Source: Hordeum vulgare subsp. vulgare (Eukaryota > Streptophyta > Magnoliopsida > Poales > Poaceae). From it: 64,000 nt of DNA. The DNA is taken from positions 170,916,689 through 170,980,688 of the forward strand of contig NC_058523.1 in NCBI RefSeq assembly GCF_904849725.1, read 5' to 3'. How positions within the stretch are numbered: the stretch's first letter is position 1; each line of letters starts with the position of its first letter. A program made the translations under genes and the position numbers. This document shows positions 34,842-45,394 of this stretch, piece by piece. Under the pieces are notes generated by a model. That model worked only from the letters and a program-made list of their open reading frames with translations, had not been told where the DNA came from and ran no database searches.

Positions 34842-36168
34842 TCATTGATGATCAACAACCAGTTTAGCATCAGGCTCAAGATTGATAGTATGTTGACAAA
34901 TAGATAGACTAATCCCCTTAAGATCATCAAAGGTATAGCCAATAGCACCTCGGTGTTTACGCATGACTTCCAATAATCGCTCTTCTTCATATCCTGAAAG
35001 GTTAGAATTGATAATAATAGGATATACTTTATTTTCATCTAAATAAGCATACTTGAGCGTACTGGGAAGAGGTTTGAGATCAAACACCGGGTCTTCTTTT
35101 GGTTTCGATAAAATTCCCAAAGGTTCAACTGGAAGGTTGTGCTTCAGGATAGCAGGTTGTCTCCAGAATATGTCATCTAGCTCATTCCTTTCCTGCATAT
35201 GCATATCATTCTCGTGGACCTCCATAAATTGCTGCAAAGGATCGTTAGGAGGAATAGCAATAGAAGCAATCTCTTCAATAATTTTATCATTACTAGGCAG
35301 ATCAGTACCATGAGTTTGCTTTGAGAATTTGGAAAAGTTAAATTCATATGGCTCACCATTAAATTCAACATATACTTTTCCTTTCCTGCAATCGATAATA
35401 GCTCCACAAGTTTTGAGAAAAGGCCTACCAAAGATAATAGGGAAAATACTATTTTGCACTGAACCAAGTACTAGAAAGTCGGTAGGATATTTTATCTTTC
35501 CACGTAGAACTTCAACATATCGCACAATTCCAATAGGAGAGATAGTTTCTTTGTTTGCAAGATGAATAGTAATAGCACTGGATCCAGTACTAGAAAGTCG
35601 GTAGGATATTTTACCTTTGCACAATTTCACACGGTAGAATCTCATTCATGATCTCTTCATAAAGTGAAAAAGGAATAGCACTAGCACTGGATCCCAAATC
35701 ACATAGCCCATAATAATTATGATCTCCTATTTTAACAGATACAACTGGAGTACTTGAAATTGGGTCTTTATTCTTGGCTGTAACAAGGTAAGTAGAAACA
35801 GCACAAAAATTTATATTGGAATCCTCAATATTACTAGTAACAAGATCCTTGACTAATGCAACTTGAGGATCGACTTTAATCAGGTCCTCATGCTCATCAG
35901 TCGTTCTTTCACTTTTATTCAGGATGCCTCTGACAAAAGAATGCTCCCTCATCCTGGTGGGAAAAGGGGACTTTTCACATAAAACTGCAGGCAAGACAGG
36001 GTCTACCACATTGGTATCAACAGGTAAATCCTTAAAAGGTTTATGGTGTTGATCCTCCTGCTTCTTAGAAGAGTCAATATGAGAGGCAAAGTATTTGCAA
36101 AAATCAATTAGAAGCTGGGAATCAAGACCAATCTTAGCAAAAAAGGTATTGAAGTAATCAGTTTTCAC
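34842..36168 (-). pseudogene. E4 protease region with a filler-DNA frameshift
   Basis: Two overlapping minus-strand frames. The upstream one (36168-35611) has a hydrophilic linker and the active-site segment YYGLCDLGSSASAIPFSLYE. The downstream one (35645-34842) continues with IHLANKETISPIG, LRGKIKYPTDFLVLG and IIFGRPFLKTCGAIIDC, then a connector to RT. The break coincides with inserted copies of nearby sequence at 35571-35618. The active site reads DLG, as in E2. The protease would mature the polyprotein. Confidence 0.85.
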
Positions 36169-36174
36169 ATAGCT

Positions 36175-36926
36175 CTAAATGTAATCACGCTCATAATTTA
36201 TTGCGGGTTCAATACCTTTATCAATCTCCCAGTCTTCAGTGTTCTTCTAGATCCTTTCAATAAGATCCCACTTAGCTTTAGTGCTTTTGTTGGAGAATGC
36301 CCCACTAGAGGAGGCATCAAGCATCACTTTATCTTGACGAGAAAGCCTTGCATAAAAATTTGTAAGAATAATTTCTTTGGAGAGCTCATGATTGGGACAT
36401 TTGAGAATTAAGGACTTCAATCTCCCCCAAGCTTGAGCGATGCTTTCTCCGTCACGAGACCAAAAGTTATAAATATAGTTCCTGTCTCGATGTATTTCAT
36501 GAAGAGGATAAAACTATGCATAAAAGAGAGGCATAAGATCTTGCCAATTTAGTAAATGAGAGTCATCTAGAAGCCTATACCAATCCAATGCCTTATCTTT
36601 TAATGATAGATAGAATATATTTCTCATAGAAAATCCATCGATATACTTGCAAGCTTGAATAAGGAGCATAGTTGTGAAAGATATAACAAGTGTTCACCTG
36701 GATGTCTATCTCCTACATATCGATTAGCCAAGACACAGTCAATAATATCAGTTGGTATTTTAAAGGGCACAATTTCAGTAGGTGGGAGAGTCTTCTCCAC
36801 CACAATAGCGTTGGGGCGGTTCCCACAAGCAACAAACCAAGAGCAGAGTTGTCCATAGGGACAAAAAGCGGAAACAGTAAAACAAAAACCGCACGTAGAG
36901 CGTAAAGGTTTCCTTACCAATTTCAC
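36175..36926 (-). pseudogene. gag: E4 gag
   Basis: A minus-strand Athila-type gag with several stops and a frameshift near 36620. Recognisable parts: PTDIIDCVLANRYVGDRHPG, LCSLFKLASISMDF, then in a shifted frame LKDKALDWYRLLDD, YNFWSRDGESIAQAWGRLK, LILKCPNHEL and NFYARLSRQDKVMLDAS. These follow the order of a Gypsy capsid. A weak start lies close to the primer site. No zinc knuckle is visible. Confidence 0.8.
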
Positions 36927-36944
36927 TTACCAATAGCACTACAC

Positions 36945-36962
36945 TCCCCGGCAACAGCGCCA
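36945..36962 (-). other. Primer binding site of E4
   Basis: TGGCGCTGTTGCCGGGGA on the minus strand, 11 bases inside the 5' LTR end. One mismatch to the usual TGGCGCCGTTGCCGGGGA. Confidence 0.8.
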
Positions 36963-37885
36963 TAAAATGGTCTTGATGACCCACAAGTGTAGAGGATCTG
37001 TCGTGGCCTTTTTGATAAGTAGAGTGTCGAACCCAATGAGGAGCAGAAGGTACTGACAAGCGATCTTGAGCAAGGAATAACTGCAAGTACTGAAAGGTAA
37101 CTTCTTATGGGTTTTCTAATAATAGCAACAAAGAAATAAAAGCAAGGAAAGTAGATGGTGCCGAGGTGTAGCAAGTGGCCCAATCCTTTTGGACACAAAG
37201 GATAAGCCGAGGGACTAAACCTATAAAGATTAAGGCGTTCCCGAGGACACACGGGAGAGATAGTCAAGTGCCTTCGCCATATTCCGCCTAGTACTATGTT
37301 TTGTATTGATAAGTGTTATGTGGGTGGATCTTAACTAGTGCACCGTCTAGGCTAACACAAGTACACTCTTATGATTAATCCCTCTTGCAAGTATCCACAA
37401 ATACAAGAGAGAAATTAAGGCAAAGCCTAACCATAGCAATAAGCTTTAGGATCCAATAATCCCTCATGCAAAAGTATGCGAACTGGGGTTCAGGTTTCTG
37501 TCACTCCGGCAATCCATCATAAGCATTCTTTATACACGATGCATTCCCCTAGGTCCTTAAAAAGGCCAAGTGTTATGTAGTCGACGTTCACATAACATCA
37601 CTAGAAGAATAAGACCATAACTTAAATATCAATCAAGACATATTACTTCAACATCATATGACTACTAGCATCTAGATTTTTCCCATGTCCTCAAGAACTA
37701 ACGGAACTACTCACAAGACATAAAAGATATCATGATCATAGGTGATGAAAATATGATTAACAATGTGGTCATAACAATAATCCTCGAACAAAACTCAATA
37801 GCATTCACCACAAAAGAGTAATCAACACCGGTAGAGTAGAGGGGATGAATAGTGCAAGGTACAACTCCGATTGCAATGGTGAAGT

Positions 37886-37990
37886 GGATGGGATGAAGAT
37901 GGAGATGGTGTTGGTGATGGTGATGATGGTGATGATGGTGATGATGATCTCGATGATGCCCGTGCCGATGGTGATGACGATGAGGACGAT
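37886..37990. repeat. GATGGT/GATGAT microsatellite-like tract
   Basis: An imperfect run of GATGGT and GATGAT units inside the E4 LTR. Its open frames are meaningless. Confidence 0.7.
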
Positions 37991-38103
37991 CTGCCCTTCC
38001 GGGAGGACTTCTCCCCGGCGGAATCTGCCCGCCGGAAATGTATTTTCTTCTCTATAGGTTTCTGCTGCAGAGCGGTGGCGGAACTGCGAAAACTCTTCCC
38101 CCT

Positions 38104-38117
38104 CCCCCCCCCCCCCC
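38104..38117. repeat. Poly-C run
   Basis: About 14 consecutive C in the E4 LTR. Its length may be uncertain because of sequencing. Confidence 0.7.
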
Positions 38118-38189
38118 GTAAGTTTTAGGTCAAGAGGATCATATAGGCCAAAGGAGAGCTCTGGAGGCGGGACCCACCACCTAGGCGGT

Positions 38190-39612
38190 TGATACGTCTC
38201 CGTCGTATCTACTTTTCCAAACTCTTTTGCCCTTGTTTTGGACTCTAATTTGCATGATTTGAATGGAACTAACCCGGACTAACGCTGTTTTTTCAGCACA
38301 ATTGCCTTGGTGTTGTATTTGTGCAGAAATAAAAGTTCTCAGAATGACCTGAAAATTTATGGAGAATTTTTTGGGAATTTATGAAAAATACTGGCGCAAG
38401 AATCAACAAAGGATGTGGACGGTCGAGCCCACAAGCCCACCACGCGCGCGCCCCCCTGGCCGCGCCTGGCAGGCTTGTGGAGCCCACGACACTCCACCGC
38501 CTCCAATCTCAGCTTTATTTAGTCCGTCTTGCCCGAAAACAAATCAAGGAGAAGAGTTCATCACGTTTTACGATACGGAGGCGCCGCCACCTCCTGTTCT
38601 TCCTCTAGAAGGCAGATCTGGAGTCCGTTCTGGGCTCCGGAGAGGGGAGATCGTCACCATCGTCATCATCAACCTTCGTTCATCGCCAATTCCATGATGC
38701 TCTTCACCATTCGTGAGTAATCTCATCGTAGGCTTGCTGGACGGTGATGGGTTGGATGAGATCTATCATGTAATCGAGTTAGTTTTGACGGGGATTGATC
38801 CCTAGTATCCACTATGTTCTGAGATTGATATTGCTACTACTTTGCCATGCTTAATGCTTGTCACTAGGGCCCGAGTGCCATGATTTCAGATCTGAACCTA
38901 TTATGTTGTCGCCAATATATGTGTGTTTTAGATCCTATCTTACAAGTAGTAGTCACCTACTATGTGTTATGACCCGGCAACCCAGGAGTGACAATAGCCG
39001 GAACCACTCACGGAGATGACCATAGTATGAGGAGTTCATGTATTCACCAAGTGTTAATGCGTTGGTCTGGTTTTTTATTAAAAGGAGAACCTTAATATCC
39101 CGTAGTTTCCATTAGGACCCCGCTGCCACGGGAGGGATGGACAATAGATGTCATGCAAGTTCTTTTCCCTAAGCACGTATGACTACATACGGAATACATA
39201 CCTACATTAGATTGACGAACTGGAGCTAGTTACATATCTCTCCATGTTATAACTGTTACATGTTGAATAGCATCCGGCATAATCATCCATCACCGATCCA
39301 ATGCCTACGTCTTTTACTACTGGTCCTTGCTACGTTACTTTGCTGCTACTATTGTCACTGTTGCTACTGTTACTCTGTTGCTACTGTTGTTACATTGCTG
39401 CTACTGGTTACTGTTGCTACTGCTGCTATCACATTACTTTGCTACTGATACTTTGCTGCAGATACTAAATCTTTCAGGTGTGGTTGAATTGACAACTCAA
39501 TTGCTAATACTTGAGAATATTCTTTCGCTTCCCCTTGAGTCGAATCAATAAATTCGGGTTGAATACTCTACCCGTGAAAATTGTTGCGATCCCCTATACT
39601 TGTAGGTTGTCA
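38190..39612 (+). repeat. Solo LTR of the E2 family
   Basis: 1423 bases matching both E2 LTRs from TGATACGTCTCC to the TTGTCA end, with no internal region attached. Flanks GCGGT (38185-38189) and GCGGC (39613-39617) form a 4-of-5 target duplication. A solo LTR arises by recombination between the two LTRs of one element. Confidence 0.88.
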
Positions 39613-39926
39613 GCGGCCTAGGGATGGCCCGTGCCAGCAGGTCGCCTGGGTGACCTGTGGCCCCCTCCGGCCGTTCTTTGGCCTGTCTTCGGGATCTGTT
39701 CGTAAACTCCTTCCCTCAAATTTTCAGCGCAGTTGGAGATGTTGTGATATGTTAACTCTTCGTGCTATTTTCTCCGCTAAATCCTGCGTCTACTATTTCG
39801 GCACCAGAAAGTTGTAAACTGTGTAAAATAAGCCAAAATACTATAAGTACATCATCATAATGTGAAATATATCAATGAATAGAGACAAATTATGATACAA
39901 AATAGTGATGCATTTTGGACTTATCA

Positions 39927-40103
39927 GCGTTGCGTTGCGAGGATTTGTTATTTGTGTGAAGGTACCTCTTACATAGTCTTGTGGATCTTCGTGCTAGATT
40001 GATACCTTAGTTTCATAAATGAGGGAAATACTTGCCGTTGTTGTGCTACATCTCCCTTTAAGCTTGGAGGGAAATCAATGCAAATTAGCGTGGAGTCAAG
40101 ATT
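39927..40103 (+). repeat. 3' end of the E5 5' LTR
   Basis: Ends shortly before the primer site. It contains GAGGTACCTCTTACATAG-like and GAGGGAAATACTTGCC sequence that I recognise from Triticeae Gypsy LTR ends. The exact end is uncertain by a few bases. Confidence 0.6.
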
Positions 40104-40106
40104 TCC

Positions 40107-40123
40107 CGTGCCGTTGCCGGGGA
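40107..40123 (+). other. Primer binding site of E5
   Basis: CGTGCCGTTGCCGGGGA, an altered form of the Gypsy site TGGCGCCGTTGCCGGGGA. Confidence 0.65.
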
Positions 40124-40294
40124 AGATCAAGTCAAGATCTATCAGGTTCCTACACACAAACTCTCATCTCCTAGCAATTACATTATTTGCCATTTGCCTC
40201 TCGCTTTCCTCTCCCCCACTTCACAAAATTCACCTTTTTATTGCCTTCTTTTCGTTTGCCATTTTCTTGTCCGATCTCTTGTTTTCTTATCGCT

Positions 40295-41092
40295 ATGGCA
40301 AACTCCTTCCTCGCTATGAGCACCCCCAAGATTGAGGTTCTCAATTTTAAGCAAAGGGGAGGAGAAAGTCTGAAAGATGCTTGGTATAGGATTTGCAATG
40401 CTCATGATAGATCTATCCACAAGCAATCTACTATCGTTCTTCTTCCAAATTTTTATGATGGAATTACTACTTGGTATATATTTGTCCTTGATAGTATCGT
40501 CGGGGGAAATTCCTTAAGTTGTCCACCCTCCAATGCTATCAATGCCATGGGAAGTTTATTGGTGTCTCCACCTATCATTATAAATGAATCATTTTTAACT
40601 CTTGAGCATGTTATGCAAAGGTTAGATGCCATTGAAAAGAAAATTCTTACCAAAGAGTATGTTGAAAATTTGGATAAAATGGTGCAAGATCTTGTTAATC
40701 GTATGTGTTCAAAGATGGGTGAAGCTATTAAAATGCTGAAAGAGAAACAACCCATAACTAATGAAAGGGCGGTAGAGAGTCCTGCTCGAATTGATAAATA
40801 AGAGGAGATTTTCAGTAACTTAAGCACAACTTTTTCTTCCATTGAAACTATTGACAAAGCTCCTCTTGGCAAGAAAACTACCCAAACTCCCAAGAACAAG
40901 GGTGCCTCTTCTAGCGACAACATAGATCTTAAGATGATTAGGGCTCACTTCAACTTGAATGAATCTCCTCATATGAATGAATTCTTTGACTTTATCCGTA
41001 GGAGTGTAATTTTTGAGAATATTCATGCTAGATCTCTAAGGAATCATGGATGTGCGATTGAGGAGTTAGAAACAAAGGATAACAATACTTGA
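40295..41092 (+). pseudogene. E5 truncated gag, one internal stop
   Basis: The ATG at 40295 opens a frame of 265 codons to a TGA at 41090-41092, with one TAA at 40799-40801. Residues 10-80 match the C-terminal half of a Gypsy capsid (KQRGGESLKDAWYRICNAHD, then LLPNFYDGITTW and a GGNSL segment, compare the usual ESL-AW, FYNGL and GGSL pattern). The N-terminal half of the domain is absent and the ATG sits just before the retained half. A predicted helical stretch (LEHVMQRLDAIEKKIL) and a lysine-rich region follow. The frame beyond the stop keeps coding character. Confidence 0.65.
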
Positions 41093-43598
41093 ATCTATGC
41101 TTTATGCCTAGCTATGGGCGTAAAACGATTGCGCTTGTTGGGAGGCAACCCAATGAATAAATTTTATTTTCACTTTTGATTTCTGTCGTCGAGTGTATAT
41201 ATAATTATTCTATTGTTATGATTGTGATTTTTATGTTTAAGTTATTGTTTGTTCCAAGTAAAGGCTTTATGATCATGTGGGGTGTTAGTTGCTTTAATCT
41301 TGTTGAAAAACCAAAACTTGTGCGTTCAGTAGAAACAATTCTAAAATTCACAAAAGAGTAGAAAGTGTTTGATATTTTACACAACATTTATATACAAATC
41401 CCCTACGGTTTCCTCATTTTTCAGAATTTTTAAAGTTATAGAATTATGGGTAAAATTCGAATCTTTACAGATTGTTCTATTTTTGACAAATTCAGTTTTC
41501 TTTGTGTTGTATGCTTATTTTCATGATTCTATGGTTTGTATCCGGGGGTATAAGCTATGGTAAATTTAGAATATAATACTATAATGCAAAATAAAAATTG
41601 GAATATGTTTTCAACAGCACCTAAGGTAAAGCTTAGTTTTCTTATACTAACGGATCTCACGGAGGTTTTGTTGAGTTTTGTGTGATTGAAATTTCAAATT
41701 TTGGGTGAGATCACGATGGATGAAGGAATAAGGAGTTATAAAAGCCTAAACTTGGAGATTCCCCATGGCACCCCAAGGTAATATCCAAATAGTACAAATC
41801 AACTAAGCTTGGGGATGCCCCAGAAGGCATCCCCTCTTTCTTCAAACAACCGTCGGTTATTTTACTTGGAGCTATATTTTTATTCGTCACATATCATGAG
41901 TTCATCTTGGAGCATCATGTATTATACCTGCCTTGGCTTGCTTTGCTGGTTAGTTTTTCATAATAAACCTTGCTGGATACACCTATTTGAGAGAGCCGAA
42001 TTATGCTATGATTTGTTAGAATCGCTCTTTATGCTTCACTTAAATTTTTTAGAGCCATGGAATTGCTCTAGCTCTTCACTTATATATTTTTTAGCACGGT
42101 GGTGCTGTTATTTTGAAGAATTTTTATCTCATGCTTCACTTAGATTATTTTTAGAGTAGTAGAAATTTTGGGGAAGTCCTCTCATGCTTTACTTATATTA
42201 TTTTCAGAGTTCAAAATTTAAAGAAACTTGTGCTCTCGTTCTTCACTTATATTTGTTTGAGAGCTTGTTATTTGCAATGGCAATTTGCTTTAAATGAAAT
42301 AGTCCCCAAGTGACAGATATTCAGCAAGAATATAATAAAACCTTTCATGAAGATCATTGGATGTTAAACTTGATTCTTTGCAATAGTTTTGCGATATGAA
42401 GATAGTGATGTGTGAGCTATGTTGATGAGTAATTATGCTTTGGTAAGAATATTGGAATGAAGGTTTGTGCTTCCTTATGCATGCACATGAAGTCAATAAT
42501 TATGCTATGAAATAACGTCCTGCTTGTGTTGAATTATTCGATGTTAGTTATGATTAATGTTCTCTTATGATGGTTTTAGTTCCACTGTTGGGTGCTTCTC
42601 AATCTATTTGCTAGCCTTCACTTGTACTAAGCGGGAATACTACATGTGCATCCAAATCCTAAGCCCGAAGTTGTGCCAAATGAGTCCATGATACCTACCT
42701 ATATGCGGTATTTCAACGTCATTCTAAGTAAATTTTCAATTGCCAACTCTAATTTTCAAAATAAAATTCTCGTTTGTGTGCTCGTACCGCTCATGAAGTG
42801 GTGAGTGGTGGCCGATATCTTCCATGTTAAATCGTTTATTCTCAAGATGAGTGTTTATTCACTTGTCATTGCACGAGAGTATGGCCGTAATAGGGGTGCC
42901 CAATCCCAAAATGCAAAGAAAAATTATTTTATGTTGTCAAATAATAAATTCCTTGGAACGTGTTGGTATGGACGGTACCCGTAGATGCGGCTAGACATGG
43001 AATGTGAAAGAATGGTGGAAAAAGGAATAAATTTTATTCTTAGTTTGGGAACCGCCTATTATTTGTTTAGCATGGGAGATATTGAAAACTCTTAGTTATT
43101 TTCGTTTATAGGAAAAGCATAGCACCCAAAATATTTTATCTCTAAATTTTTCACTTTGAGCTCTCGCACCTCTACAAATCCCTACTTCCCTCTATGAAGG
43201 GCCAATATATTTATTTTATGCAATTTTTATTTTTGAATTTGAGTCTCCATTTTCTCTTGTAAAGCACCAACCAAGGAACACTACTATCATACTGGAGCTT
43301 TGGATGTAGCTAATATTTGAGTGTGTTGCATGAATGGATGAATGATGGAGCATGATGGACTAGGGATAGTGTTCTTTAGCGTTGATATTTTGAAAGACTT
43401 GGTTGCTTGTTGATATGCTTGAGTATTGAAGTTTACATGTCAAATTATAGACTATTGATTTGCATCATCTACAAGTCCATATGTCCATGCAAAAAAAGAA
43501 ATGAATATGATGAACATGTTAGGCAGTATTCCACATCAAAAAATCTGTTTTTATCATTTACCTACTCGAGGAAAAGCAGAAATTTAGCTTGGGGATGT
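41093..43598 (+). other. E5 3' non-coding region
   Basis: 2.5 kb without a gene. It holds the hairpin TTGGGAGGCAACCCAA (41138-41153), the purine tract with hairpin at 41805-41834, and the block shared with E2 (about 42596-43260). It ends in the polypurine tract AGCTTGGGGATGT at 43586-43598. Confidence 0.7.
41805..41834 (+). other. Internal polypurine tract with hairpin in E5
   Basis: AAGCTTGGGGATGCC runs into a perfect 9-bp stem, GGGGATGCC (41811-41819) and GGCATCCCC (41826-41834), with a CCAGAA loop. AAGCTTGGGG resembles the main tract at 43586. Confidence 0.7.
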
Positions 43599-43843
43599 TG
43601 ATACGTATCCAACGTATTTATAATTTTTTATTGTTCCATGTTGTTATATTATCATTTTGGATGTTTTATGATCATTTTATAGCAACTTTATATCATTTTT
43701 TGGGACTAACCTATTGACTAGTGCCCAGTGCGAGTTACTATTTTTTTCCTTTGCAAAAAATCAATACTAGACGAAGTCCAAATTCCACAAAACAATTTGG
43801 AGATTTTTCCTGGACTAGAAGGAAACTTGGGGACAAAAGATGA
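43599..43843 (+). repeat. Start of the E5 3' LTR
   Basis: Begins TGATACGTATCC after the polypurine tract and is cut by the E6 LTR at 43844. The continuation is not found in the window. Confidence 0.75.
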
Positions 43844-45342
43844 TGATAGCACACTTTCTCCCTAAGGTAGTTTTGGTAATTAATCACAACATATGCATCA
43901 TTGGACTATAAAGTTTATTCAAGTATATTTTAGAAAAGTTCAAAGATGCTTTGGCTACAAGATTGTGAGGAGATGCCCCTTGATGCAAGGAAGGAATAGG
44001 GTTTTCCCAAGCTTCAAGCAAGAAGACTCTTCATTTTATACTTTGTGAGAAAGCACTTTGAATCCATAGGAAAGCCAGTACTATTAAAAGGGGATGAGGT
44101 ATTATGATGAATTGGTTGCTCGCGTGTTAGAGATAGCCACACCCATTCTTTCACATAATATCTTTGTCCAAAACGAAATCAGCAAAATTGGTGCCACCAA
44201 CAATTTCCATTTGGCCCTATAGATTTTATACTTGACAGATCCTATGCCAAACCCTACCATCTCGGTAGCACGAGCATTCCTATCGGTGCCACCGAGATTC
44301 AATGACCAAATTTTTGTTGAGAATATTTCAAGAATCAGAATTTCTGAGTTTGAAATTGGTCTCACCGAGATTTGGAAACTAGTCTAGGTCATCATGTTGG
44401 TACCACCGAGATTCCTATATCGGTCTCACCGAGAATTCAAAAATTGCCACATTTAGTGCAACTCGGTACCACCGAGATTCATTTCAGTTTCACCGACTTG
44501 GGAAATAATTTTGTAATGGTTGGATTTTGGGGGATGCCTATATATACCCCTCCACCTACCTCTAATTCGTAGAGGAAACATTCAAAACACACTTACACTT
44601 CCCAGATCCATTTTTTGAGAGAGAGACACCTACTCATGTGTTGAGATCAAGAAAATCCATTCCAACCATTTGAACCTTGATTTCTAGCCTCCCCAAGTTG
44701 CTTTCCACAAGATCAACCCTCCTACCCCTACCAAATCCTAGAGAGAGTGATTGAGTGTTAAGGAGACTATCTTTAGAACCACAAGAGCAAGGAGTTCATC
44801 ATTCTACCACATCTATTACCTTTTGGAGGGTGGTGCCTCCTAGATTGGTTGGGTGTCGCTTGGGAATTACCTACTTCGTGTTGTGGAGTTGAACCGAGAT
44901 GTTTGTAAGGGAAAGGAGATCGCCTACTTCGTGAAGATCTACCGTGAGTGAGGCTACTCATGTGTGGACGGAAGCGGTGCTGGAATAGACAAGGATGATT
45001 CTTTGTGGACCCCTTGTGGGTGGAACCCTCCTTCGACTCTCGCATTCGTTACCCTTTGTGGGTTGAAATCTCCACTAACATGGACGTACGATAGCGCCAC
45101 CTAACGGAACCATGCCAGAAATTGTCGTGTCAACCTTTGCATTTGATCTCCCTACCTTACCCTCTAATTTACACTTGCATGTTTTACTTTCCGCTGCTAT
45201 ACTATTAGATGTGCATGTGTAGGGTGTACTTGACTAGTCATAATTGCTAAAACTGGCCCACACTTCAAATTGGGAAAAGGCTAAGTTTTTATCTTGCCAA
45301 GTAGTCTAATCACCCCTTCTAGACATATTTTTGATCCTTCCA
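43844..45342 (+). repeat. E6 LTR 1
   Basis: Starts TGATAGCACACTTTCTCCC and ends CCTTCCA. It carries a palindrome array (44261-44500) and TATATATA at 44539-44546. It matches LTR 2 throughout. Confidence 0.85.
44261..44500. repeat. Array of CTCGGT-ACCGAG palindromes in E6 LTR 1
   Basis: Repeated units such as CTCGGTACCACCGAG and TCGGTCTCACCGAG, 6-bp inverted arms around three bases, lie just upstream of the TATA box. The same array is in LTR 2 at about 52258-52498. Confidence 0.8.
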
Positions 45343-45394
45343 GCGGTATTAGAGCTTTGGTCTCCAATGCATTGGTTTCAGAACCTAGGAGAGC

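Larger units (their letters stand above)
30606..39926 (-). mobile_element. E4: Athila-type Gypsy element with gag-pol, 3' end lost
   Basis: On the minus strand the order is 5' LTR (39926 down to 36974, holding a solo LTR), primer site, gag, protease, RT-RNase H, integrase, 3' non-coding region. The 3' LTR is missing: the sequence passes into E3 at about 30605. The RT has FMDD, as in the Athila/Tat branch. With Angela-1 it is the only polymerase source in the window, but stops and frameshifts inactivate it. It interrupts the 5' LTR of E5. Confidence 0.88.
36974..39926 (-). repeat. 5' LTR of E4, interrupted by a solo LTR
   Basis: On the minus strand it starts TGATAAGTCCAAAATGC at 39926 and ends GTGGGTCATCA at 36974. 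Without the nested 38190-39612 it is about 1.53 kb. The flanks of the solo LTR join into one GC-rich stretch, which shows that they were continuous. Confidence 0.8.
39927..43843 (+). mobile_element. E5: short non-autonomous Gypsy derivative
   Basis: The end of the 5' LTR, a Gypsy primer site, a short truncated gag, a long 3' non-coding region, polypurine tract and the start of the 3' LTR. There is no protease, RT or integrase in the 2.5 kb after gag. E4 interrupts its 5' LTR and E6 its 3' LTR, so its outer parts are not visible. Confidence 0.75.

Noticed and set aside
37845..38057. Methionine/valine-rich open frame
   Set aside because: It is the translation of the GATGGT tract in the E4 LTR.
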